NCBI GenBank assembly: GCA_905208455.1
Contig: CAJLPK010000018.1
Coordinates: forward strand, 1-22,640
Direction: 5' to 3'
Source: an uncultured Bacillota bacterium
GTDB lineage: Bacteria > Bacillota > Clostridia > Christensenellales > QAND01
DNA: 22,640 bases
Shown: positions 1 through 8,300 of the stretch, piece by piece
Layout of the letters: every line of letters starts with the position of its first letter
How positions within the stretch are numbered: the stretch's first letter is position 1
Made by a program: the position numbers and the translations under genes
Notes under the pieces: generated by a model
Told to the model about the DNA's origin: nothing
Seen by the model: the letters and a program-made list of their open reading frames with translations, nothing else
Databases searched by the model: none

Positions 1-434
1 CCCGCCTCGATGTGGTTGATACAATAATTCTCTATGGCACGCCGCTCCGCTTCGGTCAGCGCCCCTTTTAATGCATAGATCTTGGCCGTGCGGATCAACG
101 GCGCCTCGCCCTGAGACAAAATCTGTACGCACTGGGCCGCGCTGTCCGCCCGCTGGTCATACTGGCCTGGCAGGTATTCCATGCCAAAAACAAACCAGCC
201 GTCCATCTGCGGCAGCGTTTCCTCATACACCACATCCTGGTTCGGCTCGGAAAAAATGGTATCCCTCGCCTGTACATACGTCTTGTGGTCAATGCCCTCT
301 GCATCATAGCGCACAAAAATGCGCACCTGCTCCAAATTCAGGTGCAGATGGTCGGCCAAATCACGCTTTAGGCCCTCTGCCTCCACGGCAAACCCCGGCC
401 GTTTTTCAACATATACACGGAAAATCTGCTGCAT
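1..434 (-). CDS. purL: Phosphoribosylformylglycinamidine synthase, N-terminal part (runs off window)
   Basis: This is the first 144 codons of a large single-chain FGAM synthase, the ATP- and glutamine-dependent fourth step of de novo purine synthesis in the cytoplasm. The reading frame is open from the ATG at 434 to the window edge. It begins MQQIFRVYVEKRPGF and contains MEYLPGQYDQRADSAAQC and an RTAKIYALKG stretch. These match, from memory of the family, the N-terminal PurS-like domain and the following segment of the roughly 1200-residue clostridial PurL. An AAGGGG ribosome-binding site lies about 8 bases upstream of the ATG. The gene follows the glmS terminator and probably has its own extended -10 promoter. 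The catalytic synthase and glutaminase parts lie outside the window, so intactness cannot be judged. Family recognition is by eye. Confidence 0.9.
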   Translation of the reverse strand, partial: MQQIFRVYVEKRPGFAVEAEGLKRDLADHLHLNLEQVRIFVRYDAEGIDHKTYVQARDTIFSEPNQDVVYEETLPQMDGWFVFGMEYLPGQYDQRADSAAQCVQILSQGEAPLIRTAKIYALKGALTEAERRAIENYCINHIEA

Positions 435-469
435 TTTGCCAGCCCCTTATCGCTGTTTTCTTTTTCAAT

Positions 470-478
470 AGTGTACCA
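470..478 (-). promoter_or_regulatory. Putative extended -10 promoter of purL
   Basis: Read on the minus strand the site is TGG-TACACT, an extended -10 (TGn) hexamer about 36 bases before the purL start. No good -35 box is seen; the expected place falls on the T tract of the glmS terminator. The 13-mer around it (474-486) recurs at the promoter before the HD-domain gene. Confidence 0.4.
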
Positions 479-490
479 TATTTGCCCCAA

Positions 491-519
491 AACAAAAAGG
501 GCGGAACACGTCCGCCCTT
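491..519 (-). terminator. Intrinsic terminator of glmS
   Basis: A 9-bp GC-rich stem (497-505 with 511-519, loop of 5) is followed on the minus strand by TTTTTGTTTT. It starts 9 bases after the glmS stop codon. Confidence 0.85.
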
Positions 520-528
520 CGGGTGCTT

Positions 529-2367
529 TTATTCTACGGTTACGCTCTTGGCCAGGTTTCTCGGCTTGTCGATATCGCAGCCCTTTTCATAGGCCATGTA
601 GTAGCCGAACAACTGGGCCGGGATGGCCACCAGCGCCGGCGCCATGATCTCTGGGCAGGCCGGGATCTCCCAAACCTCCTGCACCTCTTTATCCAGGCGC
701 ATATCGCCTTCCATGGCAATGGCAATCATATACGCGCCGCGCACCGCGCATTCCTTGATGTTGTTGATGGTCTTATCCACCAAATGCGTCTGCGTAGCAA
801 TGGCAATGACCAGCGTGCCCTCCTCTACCAGCGACAGCGTGCCGTGCTTCAATTCGCCTGCTGCGTACGCTTCACACTGGATATAGGAGATCTCCTTGAG
901 CTTCAAGGCAGCCTCCATGGCCAGCACATTATCTACATTGCGGCCGATATAGAAGGCGTTGCGGTCGGTATAAAATTTCTTCGCCGTCTCCGCATACTGC
1001 GAAGCGTTGTCGATGAGCTTCTGCGCCTTGGCAGGCAGGGCCAGCAATTCATCCAAATATTGGCTCTGCTCTTCCCGGCTCATATAGCCCATTTTTTCTG
1101 CCAAATGCGCCGCCAGCACATAGAACACCATCAACTGGGATACAAACGCCTTGGTGGACGCTACGGCGATTTCCGGGCCCGCCCAGGTGTATAGCACATG
1201 GTCGGCCTCGCGCGCCACGGTGCTGCCCACCACATTGGTGATGGAAAGGGTCTTTACGCCTCTGCGCTTTGCCTCACGCAGCGCCGCGATGGTGTCTGCC
1301 GTTTCGCCAGACTGGGATACCACCACAAACAGCGCATCCTTCGGCAAAATGAAATCACGGTAGCGGTATTCCGAAGCGATCTCCACATCCACTGCGATCT
1401 TTGCCATCTTTTCGATGAGCAGCTTGCCGACCAGGCCCGCATGATAGGCCGTGCCGCAGGCACAAACCACGATCTTGGAAATGCCCTTGACCATCTCTTC
1501 ATCCATCTTGAGCACATCCTGGCGCAGCATGGTGCCCTTATCGGTCGCATCCATCATCAGCATCAGCGTATTGCGCATGGCATCCGGCTCTTCATGGATC
1601 TCCTTGAGCATGAAATGCTCATAGCCGCCCTTTTCCGCCGCCTCTACGTTCCAGTCCACATGCATGGATTTCTTTTCATGCTGGCTGCCGTCCAGGTCAT
1701 AGAAGGATACGCTGTCCGGCGTCATTTTTGCAATCTCGTGCTCCTCCATCAAATATACGTCGCGCGTATACTCCAAAATCGCGGGAATGTCAGACGCCAG
1801 TACCGTGCCGTGCGCGCATTGGCCCACGATTAACTGGCTGTCCTTGCGCGTGCAGTAGATGGTATCCGGCTCCTCCTTGCATACGATGCCAAACGCATAG
1901 CTGCCCTTGATCATCGGAATCACCCTGCCGATGGTGCGCAGCATATCGCCGTCGTAGTTGTCGCGCAGCAGATGCGCCATTACCTCGGTATCCGTTTCGC
2001 TGCGGAACTGATAGCCCTTGCCGATGAGCATTTCCTTCAATTCCAAATAGTTTTCAATGATGCCGTTATGCACGACAGCAATTTCACACTTTTCATCAAA
2101 ATGCGGATGGGAGTTTGCATCCGAAGGCTCGCCATGGGTGGCCCACCTGGTGTGCGCAATGCCCGTCGTCCCTGCCACAGGATTTTTCTTGATCCTATTT
2201 TCCAGGTTGCTGAGGCGTCCTTTTGCCTTGCAGATCTGCAAAGCCCCGTCCTGGCTCGTTACCGCAATCCCCGCGCTGTCATAGCCGCGGTATTCCAGCC
2301 TTCCTAAGCCTTTTAGCAAAATCGGGGTCGCTTGTTCACTTCCTGTATACCCTACAATTCCACACAT
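529..2367 (-). CDS. glmS: Glutamine-fructose-6-phosphate aminotransferase (isomerizing)
   Basis: GlmS converts fructose 6-phosphate and glutamine to glucosamine 6-phosphate, the entry step to UDP-GlcNAc, peptidoglycan and other amino sugars. The 612-residue length is normal for the family. The protein starts MCGIVGYTGS, so Cys2 becomes the N-terminal nucleophile of the class II glutaminase domain (about 1-240). Two SIS domains follow (about 290-420 and 460-600), with SQSGETADT in the first sugar-phosphate site and GELKHGTLSLV in the second. The C-terminus ends in the conserved LAKSVTVE, whose lysine (K607) contacts the sugar. The start is supported by AGGAGG 11 bases upstream. It is a single-gene unit with its own promoter and terminator. 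No glmS ribozyme is seen upstream. Confidence 0.97.
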   Translation of the reverse strand: MCGIVGYTGSEQATPILLKGLGRLEYRGYDSAGIAVTSQDGALQICKAKGRLSNLENRIKKNPVAGTTGIAHTRWATHGEPSDANSHPHFDEKCEIAVVHNGIIENYLELKEMLIGKGYQFRSETDTEVMAHLLRDNYDGDMLRTIGRVIPMIKGSYAFGIVCKEEPDTIYCTRKDSQLIVGQCAHGTVLASDIPAILEYTRDVYLMEEHEIAKMTPDSVSFYDLDGSQHEKKSMHVDWNVEAAEKGGYEHFMLKEIHEEPDAMRNTLMLMMDATDKGTMLRQDVLKMDEEMVKGISKIVVCACGTAYHAGLVGKLLIEKMAKIAVDVEIASEYRYRDFILPKDALFVVVSQSGETADTIAALREAKRRGVKTLSITNVVGSTVAREADHVLYTWAGPEIAVASTKAFVSQLMVFYVLAAHLAEKMGYMSREEQSQYLDELLALPAKAQKLIDNASQYAETAKKFYTDRNAFYIGRNVDNVLAMEAALKLKEISYIQCEAYAAGELKHGTLSLVEEGTLVIAIATQTHLVDKTINNIKECAVRGAYMIAIAMEGDMRLDKEVQEVWEIPACPEIMAPALVAIPAQLFGYYMAYEKGCDIDKPRNLAKSVTVE

Positions 2368-2378
2368 TTGGAAGTTCC

Positions 2379-2384
2379 CTCCTT
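2379..2384 (-). promoter_or_regulatory. Ribosome binding site of glmS
   Basis: A full AGGAGG on the minus strand lies 11 bases before the ATG and fixes the start whose second codon is the catalytic cysteine. Confidence 0.8.
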
Positions 2385-2399
2385 TAGGTATTCGCGTTC

Positions 2400-2428
2400 A
2401 GTTTATCACGCCTTAGCCGCAAGGTCAA
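2400..2428 (-). promoter_or_regulatory. Promoter of glmS
   Basis: On the minus strand TTGACC (2423-2428), a 17-base spacer and TAAACT (2400-2405) form a sigma-A type promoter. The predicted leader is only about 25 bases, too short for a glmS ribozyme. Confidence 0.65.
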
Positions 2429-2472
2429 TGTAAACTTGTTACATGTATGTGCCTGCCGGCTGTCCCATTATG

Positions 2473-2505
2473 CAAAACAGCACGGCAGGAATTCCCTGCC
2501 GTGCT
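2473..2505 (-). terminator. Intrinsic terminator of the zinc dehydrogenase gene
   Basis: An 11-bp perfect stem (2479-2489 with 2495-2505, loop of 5) is followed on the minus strand by GTTTTGC. It sits about 40 bases after the dehydrogenase stop. The T tract is short, but the stem is strong. Confidence 0.75.
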
Positions 2506-2542
2506 GGCCTGTATGCCTATGGATTCATCTGTTTTCTGCCGC

Positions 2543-3808
2543 TTAATAGTTGTGGCATTTTTCCTCGATGAAGTATGCCTCTGCCTCCGCGTTCCACAAT
2601 CCGTTGTGCTTTTCGCACAGCGCATGCAGCTTTGCAAAGAACGGGTCCTCTTTGCCCAGCTTTTCAAAATCGTCGATGGCGGTCAGCGGCATCGACGCGC
2701 CGGGATAGATCAGCTTTTTGCCGCCCGGGATGTTGGGCAGGTTCAGCGTCGCCTCCGCTGCACAATCCAGCCCGCCTACATGGGTGATCATCACCGCCGG
2801 GTCAATCTGGCCTTTGGCCGTCATCTCCAACGCTTCCAGCAAATCATCGTTGTTGCCGCCGCTGGTGCCCACGATGTGGGTCGCGTTGTAATGCACATTG
2901 TAGAAATTGAACTTGGCCGCAAACTGGGTATCCACCGGGCCGGCAAAGAAGTTGAGGCAGCCGTCGTAGCCCAAAATGCTGTCCGCCAGCTCCACGACCT
3001 GCGCCACCGGCGCATACACCAGCACATCGTCATAGCCCTTGCCTTCATTGAGGGCCAGCATCGCCGCCTTGGGGTCCTCTACCTCCGCGGTATTGATAAA
3101 GTGCAGGTCTACGCCCAGCTTTGCCGCCTTTTCTTTGGGGAACAGCTTTTCTGCCCGGGCCAGGCGTTCTTTGTTGATGTCCGCAACCACCATGCGCTTG
3201 GGACGCGGGTTTGCATTCATGGCATAGTCGATGGCGCCCAGGCCCATCGGACCGGCGCAGGCCAGCAACGCCATGGAGCCGCCGTCTACAATGCCCATTT
3301 TATGCGTGTATACGCCCTGCTGGGTATGGTACATGGCATGGAACGCGCCGATGATGCAGCTCATCGGCTCTCCCAGCGACGCATGGAAAAAGCTGTCGCC
3401 CTTATAATGAATCAAGCAGCCGTTTTCCATCACGACCTTGGGCAGGATGCAGTAGGTCATATCGCCGCCGAAATCGGGAAACGAGTAGCCCGGGGAGCGC
3501 GGGTCTCCCGGCACGCCCAGCGCCGGCTGCTGAGCAAAGCGCTCGCCTGCCTTCCACTCATGCTGCCAATTTTTGCCAACCTTTTCAATGACGCCGGCAA
3601 ACTCATGGCCCAAGATCACAGGGTTCTTATCAATATCATCCGGCACGCGCTTGTGCTTGCTGCCTTGGATGGCTGCCTTGTACGAGGACATGCACAGGCT
3701 GTCCGTATAAATCTTTACCAAAATCTCATCATCGGTAATGTCTCTTAGGTCAAAGGTCTCCACGCGGAGGTCATTGACGCCATACATTCTCAGTCCAGTT
3801 ACTTTCAT
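2543..3808 (-). CDS. Zinc-dependent medium-chain dehydrogenase, L-sorbose-1-phosphate reductase-like
   Basis: This is a 421-residue NAD(P)-dependent medium-chain alcohol dehydrogenase. The GroES-like catalytic domain carries the probable zinc ligands Cys39, His68-Glu69 (in ILGHEFAGVIEKVG) and Glu147 (LGEPMSC). A Rossmann domain has GPMGLG at 186-191 and an acidic residue, Asp210, after the second strand, which favours NAD over NADP. The four-cysteine structural-zinc loop of classical alcohol dehydrogenases is absent. From memory, the overall pattern is closest to the SorE-type branch that reduces L-sorbose 1-phosphate to glucitol 6-phosphate, but the true substrate could be another sugar or polyol phosphate. 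The start has AAGGAG 6 bases upstream. It is transcribed alone from a strong promoter with a LacI-type operator just downstream, so expression is probably induced by a carbohydrate. No PTS or repressor gene is adjacent. Confidence 0.85.
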   Translation of the reverse strand: MKVTGLRMYGVNDLRVETFDLRDITDDEILVKIYTDSLCMSSYKAAIQGSKHKRVPDDIDKNPVILGHEFAGVIEKVGKNWQHEWKAGERFAQQPALGVPGDPRSPGYSFPDFGGDMTYCILPKVVMENGCLIHYKGDSFFHASLGEPMSCIIGAFHAMYHTQQGVYTHKMGIVDGGSMALLACAGPMGLGAIDYAMNANPRPKRMVVADINKERLARAEKLFPKEKAAKLGVDLHFINTAEVEDPKAAMLALNEGKGYDDVLVYAPVAQVVELADSILGYDGCLNFFAGPVDTQFAAKFNFYNVHYNATHIVGTSGGNNDDLLEALEMTAKGQIDPAVMITHVGGLDCAAEATLNLPNIPGGKKLIYPGASMPLTAIDDFEKLGKEDPFFAKLHALCEKHNGLWNAEAEAYFIEEKCHNY

Positions 3809-3834
3809 GGGTTTCTCCTTACTAGGTTCTCTTT

Positions 3835-3850
3835 TGTGAATCGTTTCACA
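3835..3850. promoter_or_regulatory. LacI-family-type operator
   Basis: The 16-base sequence is TGTGAAACGATTCACA on the minus strand. It is an inverted repeat with one mismatch and has the central CG and GAAACG half-site typical of LacI/GalR-family operators. It lies about +12 to +28 from the predicted transcription start, a roadblock position that fits repression. CcpA cre sites belong to the same general class, so global catabolite control is an alternative. Confidence 0.6.
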
Positions 3851-3868
3851 TTTTTGCTTCCGTAGTGT

Positions 3869-3896
3869 ATTGTACTCAATTTCGGAAAAAAGTCAA
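3869..3896 (-). promoter_or_regulatory. Promoter of the zinc dehydrogenase gene
   Basis: On the minus strand TTGACT (3891-3896), a 16-base spacer and TACAAT (3869-3874) match the consensus at 5 of 6 bases in each box. Confidence 0.75.
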
Positions 3897-3996
3897 AAGA
3901 AAATTGCGATACTCAAAATATTTTAACTCATGCTTTACACAGAGCCTTTTTTCCTTCCTATTTTCCGGCCCGCCGCGCTTTACCCCTTGCAGCGAC

Positions 3997-4022
3997 AAAA
4001 AAGAACGGCATGCGCCGTTCTT
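3997..4022 (-). terminator. Terminator of the HD hydrolase / exonuclease operon
   Basis: A perfect 9-bp stem (4001-4009 with 4014-4022, loop ATGC) is followed on the minus strand by a run of T. It starts about 30 bases after the exonuclease stop codon. Confidence 0.8.
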
Positions 4023-4050
4023 TTCCCCACTGCCCCGCAAGGCCGTTCCA

Positions 4051-4614
4051 TCAATTCTTCTGTACGCCGGCAGTTTTGTTTTTCTTCTTGCGCTGAGGAT
4101 GTCTCGGCACAGGGCGGCGCTCCAGCTCTGCCCGGCAGGCCAGAAACAAAGCCGCGCAGGCCCTGGCATCTGCCAGGGCGTTGTGTGCCGTAAAGGGAAA
4201 ACCGATGAGGTCCACCAGCGCGCCCAGCCTGTATGACGGCCGGTTCGGAAACGCCTTTCGGGATAACTGCACCGTACAGCAATGGTCAAATTCCGGCAGC
4301 GAAAACCCCACGCGCTCCGCCGCCTCGCGGATCTGCTTAACATCAAACGGCGCGTTGTGCGCTACCACTGTCTGGCCGTCTAAATACGGCGCCACCTTTT
4401 CCAGCATCTCGTACGTCGTGGGCGCGCCCTCTACCATCTCATCGGTGATGCCGTGAATATTCCGGCAAAAAGGATCCATCGCAATGCCCGGATGGCAAAG
4501 CGTATAAAACTCCTCTACGATGCGCCCCTCGCGTATCACACAAACGCCAATGGAGCAAATATATCCCTGTGAACGGCTGGAAGCCGTCTCCACGTCCACC
4601 GCTATAAAACCCAA
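4051..4614 (-). CDS. DnaQ-like DEDDh 3'-5' exonuclease
   Basis: This 187-residue protein of the RNase T/DnaQ exonuclease superfamily removes nucleotides from 3' ends using two metal ions. All five catalytic residues are visible: Asp7 and Glu9 in AVDVETA, Asp91 in NAPFD, and His144 with Asp149 in HNALADA. It lacks polymerase or BRCT domains, and its lysine/arginine-rich tail (about 164-187) may bind nucleic acid. Translation starts at a TTG. That start is supported by AAAGGTGA about 9 bases upstream and by the conserved hydrophobic first strand beginning immediately. It is the second gene of an operon, 61 bases after an HD-domain phosphohydrolase gene. Stand-alone DnaQ-like proteins may act in repair or RNA turnover; the substrate cannot be read from the sequence. 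Confidence 0.88.
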   Translation of the reverse strand: MGFIAVDVETASSRSQGYICSIGVCVIREGRIVEEFYTLCHPGIAMDPFCRNIHGITDEMVEGAPTTYEMLEKVAPYLDGQTVVAHNAPFDVKQIREAAERVGFSLPEFDHCCTVQLSRKAFPNRPSYRLGALVDLIGFPFTAHNALADARACAALFLACRAELERRPVPRHPQRKKKNKTAGVQKN

Positions 4615-4675
4615 AACAACCCGTCACCTTTCCAAACCCGCACCGGCAGGCCTTTTCCTCATTTCCCTCTGTTTC

Positions 4676-5272
4676 CTATGCCCTGAAATGGGCAGCATAG
4701 GTATCCGCCAGGTTGAGCGCCGCGCACAACGGTACCTTTTCATAGGCATTGGATTGCGTGCGCCCGCCGATAAAGCTCTTGGCGGCATCATCATAGCCGC
4801 CCATATGCCAACGAATCGCCAACGCCTCCTCCGGCGTCAGCTGGATATGACGCATGCAAAGGTATACGGATTTTTCTCCATGTCCGAAGGGAAATTGGTC
4901 CTCGATGGCAAAGGACTCCTCTTCCTGCCACCGCCCGTCTACCTTTACGTTGCGCTTTCTCACGACATACATGTTGGTCTTGCAAATGTCATGCAGCAGC
5001 GCGCAGAGAATCAGCGTTTCCTTGGAAACATCCTTGAGCGGCTTGGAAAAGTTTTCCAGCAGCTTATACACCTCCAGGCTGTGATGCAGCAGGCCGCCGT
5101 ATACCGCGCCATGCCATTTTGTGCTGGCTGGCGCCGTAAAAAAGTCCGTTTCCTCCTCCAGGTATTGGATCAGGCCCTCAATGCCCTCACGCCCTGTGCT
5201 GCGCAGCAGCTCAATATACTGTGCCTTCCACTCATCCAGCTTTTCCTGCGGATAAGACGGTAATGTCGACAT
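4676..5272 (-). CDS. HD-domain metal-dependent phosphohydrolase
   Basis: This 198-residue cytoplasmic HD-superfamily protein shows His63/His64 in LLHHSLEVY, the signature pair His94-Asp95 in ALLHDICK, then His131 (FGHGEKS), His156 (RWHMGGY) and Asp190 (LADTYAA). This fuller set of ligands resembles HD phosphodiesterases and the HD module of YhaM-type 3'-5' exoribonucleases. No OB-fold nucleic-acid-binding domain is present here, so a YhaM name is not justified. The start has AAAGGAGA 8 bases upstream. It is the first gene of an operon with the DnaQ-like exonuclease, which suggests a shared role in nucleotide or nucleic-acid turnover. That link is inference. Confidence 0.8.
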   Translation of the reverse strand: MSTLPSYPQEKLDEWKAQYIELLRSTGREGIEGLIQYLEEETDFFTAPASTKWHGAVYGGLLHHSLEVYKLLENFSKPLKDVSKETLILCALLHDICKTNMYVVRKRNVKVDGRWQEEESFAIEDQFPFGHGEKSVYLCMRHIQLTPEEALAIRWHMGGYDDAAKSFIGGRTQSNAYEKVPLCAALNLADTYAAHFRA

Positions 5273-5307
5273 AAAATACGTCTCCTTTTCCTTTTTCTGT
5301 CTTTGGT

Positions 5308-5316
5308 ATCATACCA
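5308..5316 (-). promoter_or_regulatory. Putative extended -10 promoter of the HD hydrolase / exonuclease operon
   Basis: On the minus strand the site is TGG-TATGAT, an extended -10 element 36 bases before the HD gene start. The -35 region is poor and overlaps the T tract of the preceding terminator. The 13-mer at 5312-5324 is identical to that at 474-486 before purL. Confidence 0.5.
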
Positions 5317-5330
5317 TATTTGCCGGCAGG

Positions 5331-5357
5331 AAAAAAGGAAAGGCCCTTGGCCTTCCC
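5331..5357 (-). terminator. Intrinsic terminator of the SpoIID-repeat gene
   Basis: A 9-bp stem with one G-U pair (5337-5345 with 5349-5357, loop of 3) is followed on the minus strand by TTTTTT. It begins about 15 bases after the stop codon at 5373. Confidence 0.8.
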
Positions 5358-5372
5358 TTTCTTTGCCGGGAT

Positions 5373-8300
5373 TTATTCTTTTACAATCTCTGCCATGTCC
5401 TGCCGGACATACGCCTTTTGGCCGTTGTAAGTCAGCGCATACCAGCCGTTTTCTTCGCCGAGATATTCAAACTTATCGCCCTTATTGGCCATCCCCAGGC
5501 TTTGGCTTTCCGTGCTGGGGCCGCTGCGGATGTTGACATTCGTCTTGATGATCAGCACCCATTCCTGCTCCTCCTCCGGAGGATCGGCCGGCTCTGAGGG
5601 CGTCGTACCGCCTAAATCAACCACCGTCACATAGGTTGCCACGACATAGCCCACCCTGCCGTTGTAGTCTATCGCGATCCACTTGCCGTACTTATCCTGC
5701 GTCTCTACCTCATCCAGCACTGTAAAGGTATCCCCGGTATTGACCTGGCCCAGCTTATCGCCGGATACGTCCGGCTGCGTACGCACATTTACATTCTTAC
5801 CAGAAATGGTCCCCTTCTTGTTGTATTCATAGGCTACCTCTACCTCTATGGTCTTGGTCGCTTTATTGCCAGCCCGGTCCTCTGCCACAGCCTGGATCTC
5901 ATACGTACCGTTGGCGTTGAGATAATCCAGCAGCTGGATGCTGCCCTGGTATACATCGCCGGACTTATGCGCCGCCGTATACTCGATCGCTTCCCCGATG
6001 CCGGTTTCACGGTTGAGCACACGCAGCACAACGCTGTCAATGCCGCCGCTGTCCGCCGCTGTTACCTGCACATCAAACGACTTTGCATTCACAGGGCTGT
6101 CTCCTACCAGCTTCATCTCGGAGATCGTCGGCGGCGTGATGTCGCCCGTCACTTCCACAGCTGCATTCCTTTCCAGACTGCATCCCGAGTTCCCCGCTTT
6201 ATCCCATGTGTATACGTGGATGTAATACCATCCCTGCTGGTTCTTATGGTCTGCGCTGTTCACCTCGTACGTGTACGTGCCGTCTCCCTCGTCCTTCGCA
6301 TCGTACCATTGCAGGTCATCCTGCCCGTTCGTCGAGCACCATACCGCAAACTGTACCTTCTCTACACCGCTCTTATCGTCTTCTACCTTTGCCGTGATCT
6401 TGAACTTGCTCTCCGCCGGGTTCGGGCTTGCGCTGAACTCCGTCACCACCGGCTGCGCCGTGTCAAAGTCCGTTTGGAATACCTTTTCTATCTTCTTTAG
6501 GTTCCCTGCCTTGTCGTACAGGTACGCATGTACATAGTAATCGCCCTTTTGGTTCTTGTGGTTCGCCATGTTTACTTCCACGCTGTACGTGCCGTTCCCT
6601 TCGTCCTTGGCATCATACCACCGCAGGTCGTCCTGCCCGCCGCAGCCTGCGCCGCCGCACCACACTGCGAACTGCACCGTCCCCATGCCGCTTCCGCTGT
6701 CCGTTACGTCTGTCAGGCGAATCGTGAACTCCTCTGCATTGATCGTCTCTCCGCCGTCTACTTTCAGGTTCTCTGCGCTCGCTTCCGGCGGCGTGATGTC
6801 GCCCGTCACCTCCACGGCTGCATTCCTTTCCAGACTGCATCCCGAGTTCCCTGCTTTATCCCATGTGTATACGTGGATGTAATACCATCCCTGCTGGTTC
6901 TTATGGTCTGCGCTGTTCACCTCGTACGTGTACGTGCCGTCTCCCTCGTCCTTCGCATCGTACCATTGCAGGTCATCCTGCCCGTTCGTCGAGCACCATA
7001 CCGCAAACTGTACCTTCTCTACACCGCTCTTATCGTCTTCTACCTTTGCCGTGATCTTGAACTTGCTCTCCGCCGGGTTCGGGCTTGCGCTGAACTCCGT
7101 CACCACCGGCTGCGCCGTGTCAAAGTCCGTTTGGAATACCTTTTCTATCTTCTTTAGGTTCCCTGCCTTGTCGTACAGGTACGCATGTACATAGTAATCG
7201 CCCTTTTGGTTCTTGTGGTTCGCCATGTTTACTTCCACGCTGTACGTGCCGTTCCCTTCGTCCTTGGCATCATACCACCGCAGGTCGTCCTGCCCGCCGC
7301 AGCCTGCGCCGCCGCACCACACTGCGAACTGCACCGTCCCCATGCCGCTTCCGCTGTCCGTTACGTCTGTCAGGCGAATCGTGAACTCCTCTGCATTGAT
7401 CGTCTCTCCGCCGTCTACTTTCAGGTTCTCTGCGCTCGCTTCCGGCGGCGTTTCGTCAATTTCCATTGCAAATACCTTATTTACTACCGTCAAATTCCCG
7501 GCATTGTCATAGATATATACATCGATATAATAGTCGCCCTCTTGATTCAGATGATTGGCAATATCCACATCAACGCTATATGCGCCGCCGCCTTCGTTGG
7601 TGGCGTCGTACCATTTCAGGTCGTCCTGGCCGCCGCAGCCCGCGCCGCCGCACCAGACCGCGAACTGCACCTTGCCTACGCCGCTGATTTCATCAGTGAC
7701 GCCGGTGATCCGCGCTGTAAACTTCCTGGAATAGATGACATCTCCGCCCTCGATATGCAGATTGTCCGCGCTGGCCTTCGGCGGGTCATTGTCTACCACG
7801 GCGCCCGCCCCGGTATTGACGGTGATAAGCTGCGTTTTATCAAAATAGAACGCTAAGATCTCCTGATAGCTTTGCCCGTCTTTGGCCCGCTGCTGCGCGC
7901 CGCGCTGGCTCATGCCGACGCCATGCCCATAACGCCGGGCCACCAAGTTCCAGCCCGTGACCTGCCCGCCGGATTTTACCTCCTCTACATTGCGCATCCG
8001 CAGCGATTTGTCGAAAAAGTCATGGCTATATGTATATTTCCCTTCACTTTTATCCAATAAAGTCAGCGTGCATTTTACGCCGTCCTTTGTTACCACGTTG
8101 CCGCTGTTGTTCAGGTAACGCACGTTGACCACGGCCGTGGCTGTCGCATAGCAGCGGCTGCCGGTGCCGGGCCATTGCTCTGTTCCGTTGGTAATGCTCT
8201 GCACGCTTACCAACTGTACGTTGTTTTGGCTGGATACATTACTGCCCAGTGCATTGTAAGCAGCCTTTTGCAGTGCTTTCAGCTGACTGCTGGCATACGA

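Noticed and set aside
2368..2472. A glmS ribozyme or other riboswitch before glmS
   Set aside because: The likely leader is only about 25 bases, and none of the conserved ribozyme core is seen.
523..3748. Long open frames on the plus strand opposite glmS and the zinc dehydrogenase
   Set aside because: They lie antisense to well-recognised genes, have no recognisable domains and show the low-complexity His/Arg/Leu-rich composition expected of shadow frames in GC-rich DNA.
6129..7451. Possible CRISPR or non-coding repeat array
   Set aside because: The repeat unit is 657 bases, in frame, and encodes clear GBS-Bsp-like domains. It is a coding duplication with no short spacers.
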